64,000 bases of DNA from Ktedonobacteraceae bacterium (GTDB lineage: Bacteria > Chloroflexota > Ktedonobacteria > Ktedonobacterales > Ktedonobacteraceae), in contig DASRBN010000019.1 of NCBI GenBank assembly GCA_035653615.1, positions 186,001 through 250,000 on the forward strand, written 5' to 3'. The notes beneath the pieces are model-generated. The model saw nothing but the letters and a program-made list of their open reading frames with translations, had not been told where the DNA came from and searched no databases. Within the stretch, counting starts at the first letter, position 1. The number at the start of each line of letters is the position of its first letter. Positions 49,944-58,659 of this stretch are shown here, in pieces. The translations under genes and the position numbers were made by a program.

Positions 49944-50015
49944 TAGGATAATTGCATGAACAAGGCCAGGACATGCCCTCGGGCATGTCCTGGCCTTGTT
50001 CATGCAATTATCCTA
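49944..50015. terminator. 35-bp stem hairpin covering the msrA stop
   Basis: TAGGATAATTGCATGAACAA through GACATGCCC (49944-49978) pairs perfectly with GGGCATGTCC through CAATTATCCTA (49981-50015) around a 2-base gap. It lies between convergent genes and includes the minus-strand TAG stop of msrA (50013-50015). Confidence 0.85.
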
Positions 50016-50564
50016 GCTGATATACTCCTCTTTGACCTCTTTGCGGTACTCCTTCATTAGCTTGCGTACCTTGGGGTCGATTACGTACTGGCAATAGGGC
50101 TGGTAGCCGTTCCGGTCGTAATACTCGCGGTGGTAGTCTTCAGCAGGGTAGAAGTTGGTGAATGGGCTGATCTCCGTCACAACCGGCCTTTTATACGCGC
50201 CCGATTTTTCTAACGCTTCCTTCGATGCCAGCGCAACCTGTTTTTGCTCCTCGTTCGCGTAGAAGATGGCCGAGCGATATTGCGTACCGATATCGTTGCC
50301 CTGCCGGTTCAGTGTTGTGGGATCGTGGAGGTGCCAGAAGATTTCCAGCAGCGTTTCAAGAGAAATGATGGATGGATCATACGTCACTTGAATGGCTTCC
50401 GCTGCCCCTGTTCTCCCCGAACATACTTCCTCATACGATGGGTTTTTCACCTGCGATGCCGCATATCCAGGAATCACGGATGTGACCCCCTTGAGCCGCT
50501 CAAAGACTGCTTCGGTACACCAGAAGCATCCCCCGGCCAGCGTGATCGTATCTAACTGGGACAT
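50013..50564 (-). CDS. msrA: Peptide methionine sulfoxide reductase A
   Basis: 183 residues. It repairs methionine-S-sulfoxide in proteins using thioredoxin. The active site GCFWCTEAVFERLKGV holds the catalytic Cys; also GYAAS (GYAGG in most), VCSGRTGAAEAIQVTYDPSI, FWHLHDPTTLNRQGNDIGTQ and YRSAIFY. Near the C-terminus FYPAEDYHREYYDRN is conserved. Only the MsrA domain is present, without MsrB. Monocistronic. Confidence 0.95.
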   Translation of the reverse strand: MSQLDTITLAGGCFWCTEAVFERLKGVTSVIPGYAASQVKNPSYEEVCSGRTGAAEAIQVTYDPSIISLETLLEIFWHLHDPTTLNRQGNDIGTQYRSAIFYANEEQKQVALASKEALEKSGAYKRPVVTEISPFTNFYPAEDYHREYYDRNGYQPYCQYVIDPKVRKLMKEYRKEVKEEYIS

Positions 50565-50649
50565 CTATAACCTCAACTTTCTTGTTGTATGCCTGTCCTG
50601 GTAACTGTATGATGAAACAAGATGACACCGCAAATTATTCTTTACCAGT

Positions 50650-51909
50650 TCATTCCAGTTCAACTGGAGAATACATAGGCAGTTCTGAGGAAACAACGTT
50701 CTGAATAACTTGTTCCTCAGGCTGCGCAAGAATAATCTGCTTACGCTCGGATGTGCGTATCAGCCTGACGCCAATAACAACATAGAAGACGCACAATATT
50801 CCGAAGATAAACAGGGGCAGGCGGAAGTTGAAGGCGTAGAGAGGAGCGGACGCGGCTGCGCCAATAAAAGCGCCTATTGAGCTAGATGTGGCGTACATAC
50901 CCTGCACCCTGGTGCGAAAGTTGCTCCCCGACGACGCTGCAACATGCGAGTCGAGGGAGGGCTGTATGAAAGCATACACCGCGCCATGCACGCCATATAG
51001 CACTACAACGGTCAGCGCGATACTGGCTGAGGCATAGGCGAGATAGATCGGTATCTGCGCAAGCCCGAAAATGAGGATCAACCACGAACGAGGCCAGCGG
51101 TCGGCAACGCGACCACCAAGCGGCGCCAGCAGCGCGTTGGGCACAGACCACGCCATAAACGCGAAGCCGATGACGGCGACGGATGCTCCCAGGTGATCGT
51201 GCATCCACAATGGAAAAAGCGTGATCTCGAAACCCATGTAGAGGAAGTTGCCGAAAGCAATCAGGTACGCGCCTATGAGAGCAGGCGTGAATAACATCTT
51301 GTATGAGGTGGTCGTCGTTATCCTCTCAACGATTTTCTTCTGTTGCCGCTGCGTATGAATTAAAGTCAGCAGCAGCACGATGGCGATGAGACGAAAAATA
51401 ATGGCGACGACAAAGGTGCTCGTGTAGCCCGTCACGGCCAGGATGCCCCCGATGCCGGGACCCAGTAGAAAGCCGATGTTGAAGAAAGCCCCAAATAGTC
51501 CAAATGCCTCGCCTTGCTGCTCTACTGATACCGTCTCAGTAATCATCGCGCGGGCGCATGGTAGCATACCAGCAGCTGCGATGCCCTCGAAAAATCGCAG
51601 TACGATGAACATCACCGGGTCCGTCACATACAGGTAGAGGCCGGTTAGCATAGCTTGCGCCAGCAGGCTCAATATAAGAATCTGCTTGCGTTCCCAGCGA
51701 TCACCCAGCCAGCCGATAGGGTACTGAAACGCAAAGGTCGAGATCAGGTAGACCGACCCCATCAGGCTGATGAGGGCGAGCGATGCTCCACGTGACTCAG
51801 TATAAAGAACGCGCACGGTTCCTACCATGCCGCTGCCGGTATAGGCCGCGAACACTGTCAGCGAAACGGCCAGCAGCGTGCGATTGCGCAGCGCTTTGAA
51901 CATATCCAT
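50650..51909 (-). CDS. MFS transporter
   Basis: 419 residues with twelve predicted helices. The loop 2-3 signature reads PIGWLGDRWERKQILILSLL and its counterpart in the second half PLGGRVADRWPRSWLI, both typical for drug/H+ antiporters of the major facilitator superfamily. Its ATG follows the stop of the preceding small gene directly (TAAATG), so translation is coupled. It is the last gene of an operon that begins with an ArsR-type regulator; an exporter for the regulator's inducer is inferred. Confidence 0.88.
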   Translation of the reverse strand: MDMFKALRNRTLLAVSLTVFAAYTGSGMVGTVRVLYTESRGASLALISLMGSVYLISTFAFQYPIGWLGDRWERKQILILSLLAQAMLTGLYLYVTDPVMFIVLRFFEGIAAAGMLPCARAMITETVSVEQQGEAFGLFGAFFNIGFLLGPGIGGILAVTGYTSTFVVAIIFRLIAIVLLLTLIHTQRQQKKIVERITTTTSYKMLFTPALIGAYLIAFGNFLYMGFEITLFPLWMHDHLGASVAVIGFAFMAWSVPNALLAPLGGRVADRWPRSWLILIFGLAQIPIYLAYASASIALTVVVLYGVHGAVYAFIQPSLDSHVAASSGSNFRTRVQGMYATSSSIGAFIGAAASAPLYAFNFRLPLFIFGILCVFYVVIGVRLIRTSERKQIILAQPEEQVIQNVVSSELPMYSPVELE

Positions 51910-52272
51910 TTAGATCCGCCCTGACACTATACTGAGGAGAATAACCAGCAGGCAAAGCAGGCTTCCTAAGATGAGTATGGGCAGGCTTATCCCAATAGCC
52001 ATGCCGAAGAGCGGCATCAAGATGCATAGCAGGAAGAGCGATAGGGTCAGGCGGCGACCAAACGCGGCAGATCTTATTTGCGTTCTGAAGCCAGGATGTC
52101 CATGCAAAGCGCCTGACCTGGCGAAAAGAGGAAATAAGAATCCTTTATCTTCCCTGGGGTCGTTCCAATATCCAGACCCGTATGTGAGAGCGAGAGGAGC
52201 ATGATGTATGACATCACGTTCCAGGCTTTCGCGTTGCTGCCTCGCCAAATCCTGTAGTAATAATGGAGACAT
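51910..52272 (-). CDS. Small membrane protein in the MFS operon
   Basis: 120 residues. The first 70 are soluble (LARQQRESLERDVIHHAPLA) and the last 45 contain two adjacent helices (LTLSLFLLCILMPLFGMAIG; LPILILGSLLCLLVILLSIV). I do not recognise a family. It lies between regulator and transporter, 42 bases after the former and abutting the latter, so it may assist the transporter or its regulator. Confidence 0.65.
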   Translation of the reverse strand: MSPLLLQDLARQQRESLERDVIHHAPLALTYGSGYWNDPREDKGFLFPLFARSGALHGHPGFRTQIRSAAFGRRLTLSLFLLCILMPLFGMAIGISLPILILGSLLCLLVILLSIVSGRI

Positions 52273-52314
52273 CGCTCACCGGTCCCTTTCTAGCAATAGG
52301 TAAGAATTATCTCA

Positions 52315-53385
52315 TTACCGGCCTTTCAGGTAAGCATCTAGCAGGTCACCGACTTCGGATAACATGTTGTGACGCAGGCTGTACTGCGATTCGTTGGGGC
52401 GTGCCAGCACCAGCCCTGCCGTGCGCAATGTCGCAAGGTGATGATGCATGGTGGTTTTGGCAACACCGAACTCATCGGCCATTTCCTGCAACGAATAGCT
52501 GCGCGTCATCAACATTTTGAGGATGCGCAGCCGCCGCTCGTCGGCCAGCGCCTTGTATATTCTGACCAGCCGGGCCGGAGGGATGGCGCTGTCCTTTGTC
52601 ATGCTCTCATCGGCAACCGGGTAGCAAAAGATTTTCATATCCTGGTATTCCGAAAACATATTCCAGGGGCGTTCGATATAGCTGGGAACGAGCAGCACGC
52701 GCCGCAGCCACGGCTCAGGCACGAATTCCAGCCCGTTGGTAGCGGTTTCTACCAGGCGCTCCAAGGGCACCGTGGCCTGCAAAGCCTGCTTTGCCTCTGC
52801 ATCGCGTTGAAGGATTGGCAGCACCTGTGTTTCCATCTCGCAAAAGACCCGTTCGTACCATTGCGCGAAGATATCGAGAAACGCGTTTTTCATCGTTTCC
52901 GGCTCGATAGAAAAGATATAACGCAGCGTTTCCTGCCAGTTCGTATCTTCACGAAACGAGGTCTGAAGAAATTGCCGCTGTGCCTCAGTATCGCCCTCAG
53001 CTGCTTGCAGGATGACATCCAGCGGTGTGGTTCGACGCGAGCGCCGCTGGTAATAGCCGATCATGTGCAGGCGCAGTTCCAGGGCATCGGTGGCTCTCAC
53101 ATGCTCAATGAATGTGGGAACATCCTTTGGCGGTGCGCACTCATATGCCAGGCCCAGCAGGTTGATCCAGCCCCGGTCGCTACAGCAACCTAAACGCTCA
53201 ATGGCGCTCACTAACTGCGGAGAAACTTTAGCCCGCGCAGTCTCAAACCACTCGTTTCCTATCTCATAGGGATACTGTTCGCGATCATCGTTCCAGATCA
53301 TCATGCTGATCAGGAATTCATAGGCCAGGCCAAAGTCTATTTCTATGCTGGGAGTCCATTTTCCCGGAATGTCACGAACGGCCAT
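52315..53385 (-). CDS. ArsR-family transcriptional regulator with large N-terminal domain
   Basis: 356 residues with GAGGT six bases upstream. The C-terminal 85 residues are a winged helix-turn-helix: LVRIYKALADERRLRILKML, SLQEMADEFGVAKTTMHHHL then ATLRTAGLVLAR. The N-terminal 260 residues are an alpha-helical domain without recognised motifs (FLISMMIWNDDREQYPYEIG); similar ArsR proteins of Chloroflexota carry such an unknown sensor domain. No Cys pair for metals is evident in the HTH part. It probably represses its own operon with the MFS exporter; a direct-repeat operator lies just upstream (53406-53451). Confidence 0.85.
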   Translation of the reverse strand: MAVRDIPGKWTPSIEIDFGLAYEFLISMMIWNDDREQYPYEIGNEWFETARAKVSPQLVSAIERLGCCSDRGWINLLGLAYECAPPKDVPTFIEHVRATDALELRLHMIGYYQRRSRRTTPLDVILQAAEGDTEAQRQFLQTSFREDTNWQETLRYIFSIEPETMKNAFLDIFAQWYERVFCEMETQVLPILQRDAEAKQALQATVPLERLVETATNGLEFVPEPWLRRVLLVPSYIERPWNMFSEYQDMKIFCYPVADESMTKDSAIPPARLVRIYKALADERRLRILKMLMTRSYSLQEMADEFGVAKTTMHHHLATLRTAGLVLARPNESQYSLRHNMLSEVGDLLDAYLKGR

Positions 53386-53405
53386 CTGTTTACCTCAAGC
53401 ATGTG

Positions 53406-53451
53406 TTCGATATTTTTCGTGCGAACAACGTGTTCGTTCGATATTTTTCGT
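53406..53451. promoter_or_regulatory. Direct-repeat operator upstream of the ArsR/MFS operon
   Basis: TTCGATATTTTTCGT occurs at 53406-53420 and again at 53437-53451, 31 bases apart (three helical turns). Between them CGAAC-AACGT-GTTCG (53422-53436) is an inverted repeat. The location, 20 bases from the regulator ATG, fits autoregulation. Confidence 0.6.
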
Positions 53452-53526
53452 ATAAGGGAAGTGTAACTGAAGGATGGGTGCTTGTCAAGGAAAGTGTCCC
53501 TGGTGATTACCCATGAGTGTGCGAGA

Positions 53527-53610
53527 GATTCTTCGCTGCGCTCAGCATGACAGGCCCCGGAGACAGCCAGGTGTCTCCGGGGCCTGTCATGCTGAGCGCA
53601 GCGAAGAATC
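53527..53610. repeat. TCATTCTGAG-type palindromic repeat
   Basis: GATTCTTCGCTGCGCTCAGC through GGAGACA and TGTCTCC back through GCTGAGCGCAGCGAAGAATC: perfect 39-base arms and a 6-base loop. A partial copy follows at 53656-53680 (ATGTCATTCTGAGAGAAGCG). Confidence 0.9.
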
Positions 53611-53690
53611 CGCGGTACAATGGCTTCCGTCATTGCGCGGGTGCGTCGCCCAGCATGTCATTCTGAGAGAAGCGAAGAATCTGTGCTGTA

Positions 53691-54416
53691 GTGGGGCATG
53701 TCCCGTACAAACCGGCCTGGGAGAACAACGGCAATTTCTTCTTTCAGTCGCTGGGCCAGGGAAAGGCCATCCTGAATGGCGACTTTGGTGGCTTGCTTCC
53801 TTCGGAGATCGACCCGTTCATCGACAAGCTCCTCGCGGGAGGTCTTGTCTTCCAGGCCCTTCACCAGCACTTCTACGACCTTACTCCCCAGGTATACTTC
53901 ATTCATTTTCGCGGAATTGGCGACCCGCTCCAACTCGCGAAGGCAGCGATTGTGGCGGTGAAAGTCACCGGCACTCCTTTGCCTCAGACTGCTCCCTCCC
54001 ACCCCAAAACGCCATTGCCTGCTGATGAATTGGGCCAAATCCTTGGCGGTTCGCCTACTATAGGCGCGTCAGGGGTGGTCACTATCATGGTTCCGCGCCG
54101 GGATACGATTGTTCTGGGTGGCGTCCAGATCAATCCTTTCCTGAATATAGCCACGACGATCTCTTTTTTACCGCTCGGCAAAGGCCAGCAGGCGGTTGCG
54201 GCCCCCGACTTTTCCATGATCGCCTCCGAGGTTCAGAACGTGGTGGGAGTCATGCGCAAGCAGGGATGGGAGATCGGCTGCCTCTACAATCAGGAGACTG
54301 ACGAGCACCCACAGCTCTATTTCTCACACAACGCGAAGATTGGCGATGCCGTCACGCTGGCCCATGAGATTCGTAAGGGCCTCGATCAGACAAATTCGAA
54401 GGGTTCTCCTTCCTGA
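53691..54416 (+). pseudogene. DUF1259 (LppY/LpqO-like) protein, 5' end probably lost
   Basis: 241 residues from GTG 53691. Two DUF1259 halves are visible: QGKAILNGDFGGLLPSEIDP with ALHQHFYDLTPQVYFIHFRG, and ADELGQILGGSPTIGASGVV with FSMIASEVQNVVGVMRKQGW. Family members are longer exported proteins; here the first half lacks its N-terminal strands and there is no signal peptide. The frame opens just after a palindromic repeat copy (53656-53680) that contributes an in-frame TGA at 53664, and no ribosome-binding site precedes the GTG. I read this as a gene truncated by repeat insertion, although a rescued shorter protein cannot be excluded. Confidence 0.6.
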
Positions 54417-54667
54417 GTGCGTACCTGAATACGGCGCCTGTCGCACTCGTAGTTCAGTATAGATACGATGCCGCTGATAGCCGTTTCCACCGGACGATTC
54501 AGCGGCATCGGGGCCTTCATTTCTTGTGTTAAGCAGTGGTGTGTCTTCTTGTGAGCGAGTTGGGAATAAAGCCATAGCAAATTTCGCTGCTCATCTGTTA
54601 TACTGCGATTGAAAAATGGATAAGCTACTTTTGATCGCAATAGAGATCAGCGAAGGAGGCAAGCCAC

Positions 54668-55525
54668 ATGCCAGCTATGCGTTCAAAGATGACCCGATCA
54701 GCAGGTTTTCTGCCCGCACTTGTACTCGTTGTAGTGCTTTTCTTTTCCTATAGTCTTCCTGTAAATGCCGCTCCTGCTAGCTCTACAGTGAAGACATCGC
54801 TGCCGCCGCCCGTTCCATGCCCTGGATGCTGGCAACCGGCTTTGAATACGAGCTGGCAGTGGCAACTATCGGGCAAGGTCGATCAGTCGTTCAATGTCGT
54901 CATGTACGATATCGATATGTTTGATAATCCGGCCAGCGTCGTGCAGTCGCTGCATGCTGCCGGGCGCATCGTGATCTGCTATATTGATGCTGGCACCTGG
55001 GAGAAGTGGCGGCCCGATGCGAAAGAGTTTCCCAAATCGGTGCTGGGCAGGCATAACGGCTGGCCGGGCGAGCGCTGGCTGGATATTCGCCAGCTTTCTA
55101 TTCTGGAGCCAATCATGCAAGCCCGCATGCAGCTTTGCCAGTCCAAGGGCTTCGATGGCGTCGAGTTTGATAATGTCGATGGCTACAGCAACAAGACCGG
55201 CTTTCCTCTGACCTACCAGGATCAGCTCAATTATAACGTCTGGCTTGCCAATTCCGCGCACTCGCTGGGCCTATCGGTCGCGCTGAAAAATGATGTGGAT
55301 CAGGTCAACGACCTGCTGCCCTACTTTGACTGGTCGCTCGATGAGCAGTGCTTCCAGTACAAAGAATGCGACAAGCTCTTGCCGTTCATCAAGGCCAACA
55401 AAGCAGTAATGGAAGTCGAATACAAGTTGAATCCGTCGCAGTTTTGCCCAGAAGCGAATGCCATGAACTTCAATTCGATGAAGAAACACCTCAATCTGGG
55501 ACCGTATCGTGTGGCGTGTCGCTGA
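54668..55525 (+). CDS. Secreted GH114-like endo-alpha-1,4-polygalactosaminidase family protein
   Basis: 285 residues with AGGAGG nine bases upstream. Residues 1-34 are a signal peptide (FLPALVLVVVLFFSYSLPVNA). The TIM-barrel pattern of the Glyco_hydro_114/TM1410 superfamily is clear: WQWQLSGKVDQSFNVVMYDI, AGRIVICYIDAGTWEKWRPD, GFDGVEFDNVDGYSNKTGF and LSVALKNDVDQVNDLLPYFD. The acidic residues in YIDAG and EFDNVD are the probable catalytic pair. Relatives cleave galactosaminogalactan of fungal cell walls and biofilms. Four Cys in CPGC and QCFQYKEC suggest disulfides. Confidence 0.85.
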   Translation: MPAMRSKMTRSAGFLPALVLVVVLFFSYSLPVNAAPASSTVKTSLPPPVPCPGCWQPALNTSWQWQLSGKVDQSFNVVMYDIDMFDNPASVVQSLHAAGRIVICYIDAGTWEKWRPDAKEFPKSVLGRHNGWPGERWLDIRQLSILEPIMQARMQLCQSKGFDGVEFDNVDGYSNKTGFPLTYQDQLNYNVWLANSAHSLGLSVALKNDVDQVNDLLPYFDWSLDEQCFQYKECDKLLPFIKANKAVMEVEYKLNPSQFCPEANAMNFNSMKKHLNLGPYRVACR

Positions 55526-55531
55526 ACTGGT

Positions 55532-55611
55532 GCCAGAGATTCTTCGCTGCGCTCAGAATGACAGGCCTGCGCGCAGGCCTGTCATTCTGAGCGCAGCGAA
55601 GAATCTCTGGC
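55532..55611. repeat. Perfect 80-bp palindromic repeat (TCATTCTGAG family)
   Basis: GCCAGAGATTCTTCGCTGCG through GGCCTGCG and CGCAGGCC back through CGCAGCGAAGAATCTCTGGC, two 40-base arms without spacer. On the minus strand it encodes the last ten codons and the stop (TGA at 55582) of the comB-like gene. Confidence 0.92.
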
Positions 55612-56352
55612 AGGCTTATGAGGAATCACCAGGTCTACTCGTTTCGCCTCAACATATGTAATCCCATGCCATTCCTGCCGGGTTCCGGCCATAGCAAAAT
55701 GGAAGCGATCCGCGTTCAGCACCTTTTCGATATCTTCAAAAGGGAAATCTTGCTCATTTCCCTGTTCCCACTGCGGAAAACGCCCCTGGCGCAAACGCGC
55801 GATTCTGTCCGCCAGCAGTTGTGGGGCATCCTCGCGACCAGTAATCAGCGCTTCCAGGTAATCGGCGCAGAAATCATCCTCAGTTTCAGGAAATGTCTCG
55901 TCCGGTCTCCCTGTGGGCAGCAGGGTGATAGGTTCGCCCGTCTCAGCCGCCAGCATGGAAGCGTAGTGAGCGGTGGCCGTGGCGTTGACCAGCGAACAGA
56001 TCAGCAGGTAGCGTGAATGGGCAGCGTTGACCGCCCCCTGCGTTCCCGCTCCGGTACGCTGGATGAGCAGGCGACCCGCGACCGGAGCCTTTGCCATCAG
56101 CGCGGGTGAATTATTGAAATCAAAGCCCGGAATCAATCGCCCGCCGATCTCCCCTGCCAGCAGAGCTTCCGGCTCTCTCCCACGCAATGCAAATGCCTCG
56201 TCCGTGGTGCGCACAAGCCAGATGCGGCTCGCTCCACCCGCGAACGCATAGGCGGCTACTGTGAAAGCGCGAATCACATCGATAACGATGGTAACACCGT
56301 GTGCCTCTCCTGCACGAAGAAAGCCCGCGCGCAAGATGTGGATATGCTTCAC
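55582..56352 (-). CDS. comB: 2-phosphosulfolactate phosphatase family protein
   Basis: 256 residues. ComB removes phosphate from 2-phosphosulfolactate on the route to coenzyme M in methanogens; bacterial homologues are frequent and their role is largely unknown. Motifs: VTIVIDVIRAFTVAAYAFAG, LLAGEIGGRLIPGFDFNNSP, LIQRTGAGTQGAV (SxGT/RTGAGT loop) and EDDFCADYLEAL. The C-terminal ARDSSLRSE and the stop codon come from a palindromic repeat, so the native end has been replaced. It starts two bases after the rho stop; the two are cotranscribed. Confidence 0.82.
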   Translation of the reverse strand: MKHIHILRAGFLRAGEAHGVTIVIDVIRAFTVAAYAFAGGASRIWLVRTTDEAFALRGREPEALLAGEIGGRLIPGFDFNNSPALMAKAPVAGRLLIQRTGAGTQGAVNAAHSRYLLICSLVNATATAHYASMLAAETGEPITLLPTGRPDETFPETEDDFCADYLEALITGREDAPQLLADRIARLRQGRFPQWEQGNEQDFPFEDIEKVLNADRFHFAMAGTRQEWHGITYVEAKRVDLVIPHKPARDSSLRSE

Positions 56353-56354
56353 GC

Positions 56355-57614
56355 TTACAGGATGCTCTTGTTGAGTGTGGCCAGGAACTCCATGTTGTTG
56401 CTTGTCTTCGACATATGTTGTAGCAGCGCCTCCATTGCCTCCATACCGCGTTGATCGGCCAGCGTTGAGAACATGCGGCGCATGACGACCACTGCGCGCA
56501 GCGTTTTGTCGTCGAGCAGCAATTCTTCGCGGCGCGTGCTGGAAAGCGAGATGTCGATGGCGGGGAAGACACGGCGCTCGGCCAGCTTGCGGTTGAGCAG
56601 CAGTTCCATGTTGCCGGTGCCTTTAAATTCTTCGTAGATCACATCATCCATGCGGCTGCCCGTATCCACTAGCGCGGTCGCGATGATCGTCAGGCTGCCG
56701 CCCTCTTCGATCTTACGCGCGGCGCCAAAAAAGCGCTTGGGTGGGAAGAGCGCGCTTGGATCAAGACCGCCGGAGAGCGTGCGACCGCTGGGCTGCACGG
56801 CCAGGTTATAGGCGCGGCTCAGGCGCGTAATGCTATCGAGGAGTACGACTACGTCGCGCCCGCCTTCGACCAGGCGTTTGGCGCGCTCCAGCACCATCTC
56901 GGCAACACGTGTATGCGCCTCGGTTGGCTCGTCGAATGTGGAACTGATGACCTCGGCCTTGACCGAGCGTTTCATGTCGGTGACTTCTTCTGGACGCTCG
57001 CCGATGAGCGCGATCATGAGATGGACATCGTTGTAGTTTTCGGTAATGGAGTTGGCGATGGATTTGAGGAGCATCGTCTTGCCGGCTTTGGGGGGAGAAA
57101 CGATCAAACCGCGTTGTCCGCGCCCGATAGGAGCGACGAGATTGATGATACGCCCGGAGATGTTCGAGGGACCCGTCTCGAGATTGAACATTTCGCGTGG
57201 AAAGATCGGCGTTAAGACATCAAAATGCGGGCGGCGCTTGGCAATTTCGGGATCGACTCCATTGATAGCCTCGACGCGCAAGAGACCGTAGTATTTTTCG
57301 TTGTCCTTGGGCGGTCGAACCTGGCCGGAGACCATGTCACCTGTGCGCAGGCCGAAGCGGCGAATTTGTGATTGTGAGACGTAGACATCCATGTTGCCGG
57401 GTAGGAAGCGTTCCTGTCGCAGGAAGCCAAATCCATCTTCAACGATTTCCAGAACCCCCGCGCTGAAAATGTTGCCTTGTTGTTCGGTATGGGCCTGGAG
57501 AAGTCGGAAGACGAGGTCTTGTTTTTTGAGGGTGGTGTAACCGGAGAGTTCGAGGTCGCGAGCGATGTCGCGCAGCTCCGTTATGGTTTTGGTTTCTAGT
57601 TCGGCAATATTCAC
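56355..57614 (-). CDS. rho: Transcription termination factor Rho
   Basis: 419 residues from GTG 57614. Rho is a hexameric RNA-dependent ATPase/helicase that ends transcription. N-terminal SAP-like helix ([20 protein letters not shown]), cold-shock RNA-binding domain ([40 protein letters not shown]), Walker [20 protein letters not shown], Walker [16 protein letters not shown], the Q loop and R loop ([20 protein letters not shown]). The long insertion domain of actinobacterial Rho is absent. First gene of the rho-comB pair; the 350-base upstream gap probably holds its regulated leader. Confidence 0.95.
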   Translation of the reverse strand: MNIAELETKTITELRDIARDLELSGYTTLKKQDLVFRLLQAHTEQQGNIFSAGVLEIVEDGFGFLRQERFLPGNMDVYVSQSQIRRFGLRTGDMVSGQVRPPKDNEKYYGLLRVEAINGVDPEIAKRRPHFDVLTPIFPREMFNLETGPSNISGRIINLVAPIGRGQRGLIVSPPKAGKTMLLKSIANSITENYNDVHLMIALIGERPEEVTDMKRSVKAEVISSTFDEPTEAHTRVAEMVLERAKRLVEGGRDVVVLLDSITRLSRAYNLAVQPSGRTLSGGLDPSALFPPKRFFGAARKIEEGGSLTIIATALVDTGSRMDDVIYEEFKGTGNMELLLNRKLAERRVFPAIDISLSSTRREELLLDDKTLRAVVVMRRMFSTLADQRGMEAMEALLQHMSKTSNNMEFLATLNKSIL

Positions 57615-57964
57615 GTTGTTCTAGGGCGGGGCGAATCCACAACCGTGGGAAGTATGGAAAGTGACACGCCCTTTCTCCTTTCTTTGATGAACCTGGAATT
57701 TAATGGAAAATACGCGGCTGTTTACAACAACACTACATTACAGAAAGACCTGCGGAACTTTGGAATGGCGCGATACATACCTCAGGAGCTAGCAGGAATA
57801 TATCATACGTAAAGGCAGATGTCAAGAGCTTTTCCTGTATTCCGGCCATCTGGAAATAATACGAATGATCGTGTACGTGGGTTACCAGCAGCGCGTGGTA
57901 GTTAGAAGCGTCGCACCCAGGCGCGAGAGATTGAAACGCGCCTCGCATCGCTCCTCTGAGGCCC
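57615..57964. other. 350-bp gap upstream of rho
   Basis: Holds the rho leader/promoter and the 3' flank of the zinc-peptidase gene. AGGCGCG and CGCGCCT form a hairpin at about 57920-57945, just downstream of the minus-strand gene at 57965, a probable terminator. The AT-rich part 57700-57850 is the likely rho promoter region. No gene was recognised. Confidence 0.4.
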
Positions 57965-58477
57965 TTATGCCCCACCCGTCATCAACCCGGGGGATTCCTT
58001 CCGGCCAGACCCACGTTCAATATCATAGAACGCGAACCAGTATTTGTCAATCCATTCATCACATTGATGGGCCAATTCTCCTAAGCCGCGCTTTTCAAGT
58101 TCGCGATTCACAATGTTATTGGCATGCGGGTGCTTATGGATACGCGGCAAAGGCGAGCCAAACCCGTGCGCATAATGCGTCAGTTCGTGCGCGATGGTTG
58201 TAATCAGCACATATTCTGGTACCTGCCGGTTGCGCAGCAAAGCATTGATGCCAATAAATGATATCGTGTTATCGAGGGAAAGCCGGATCAGGCCGAGCCG
58301 CCGTTTCCAGGGATGGCAATAGGCGATCTTCACAATATTCGCTCGCGGTACATCAAAGAAATAGTGATACCAGATTTGCTCGAGATACAAATCGAGATTT
58401 CTTTCGCATTCTGGCAGGCGTTCCGGCTCAGGGATTGTAGGGACAGCACCTTGTGCCTGTCCTGATTCTACTAGCAT
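57965..58477 (-). CDS. SprT-like/zinc metallopeptidase-like protein
   Basis: 170 residues from ATG 58477 (AGGAG eleven bases upstream). The core LITTIAHELTHYAHGFGSPL carries HExxH with a further His six residues on, as in gluzincin and SprT-like proteins. Preceding part: LYLEQIWYHYFFDVPRANIV then HPWKRRLGLIRLSLDNTISF. The first 15 residues (MLVESGQAQGAVPTIP) are partly encoded by an interspersed repeat, and the longer open frame upstream consists of repeats, so the original N-terminus may have been replaced. Cytosolic; function unknown. Confidence 0.65.
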   Translation of the reverse strand: MLVESGQAQGAVPTIPEPERLPECERNLDLYLEQIWYHYFFDVPRANIVKIAYCHPWKRRLGLIRLSLDNTISFIGINALLRNRQVPEYVLITTIAHELTHYAHGFGSPLPRIHKHPHANNIVNRELEKRGLGELAHQCDEWIDKYWFAFYDIERGSGRKESPGLMTGGA

Positions 58478-58580
58478 GGATTTCTGGACTCCTGGCAAAA
58501 AAATGTAGGGACAGTGCTTTGTGCCTGTCCTCGTCACCTGTGCAGGTTTTAAGGAAAGAACGCCCGTCCCTACAGGGTAA
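58437..58580. repeat. Two direct copies of the GGGACAG..CCTGTCC repeat
   Basis: TGTAGGGACAGCACCTTGTG-CCTGTCCT (58437-58464) and TGTAGGGACAGTGCTTTGTG-CCTGTCCT (58503-58530), followed by GTCCCTACAGG (inverted end). Same family as 47270, 48780 and 49388. The first copy forms codons of the zinc-peptidase N-terminus. Confidence 0.75.
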
Positions 58581-58659
58581 ACCCTTGTAGTTGCTCCGGT
58601 TCCTGACTGGCAGTCGTCAAGTTCCTTGTGAGTCCAGTATACAGAGGGGCATAAAATAA

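Noticed and set aside
54386-54640. Minus-strand frame of 84 codons between the DUF1259 and GH114 genes
   Set aside because: Overlaps the end of the DUF1259 frame, has no ribosome-binding site and no recognisable features.
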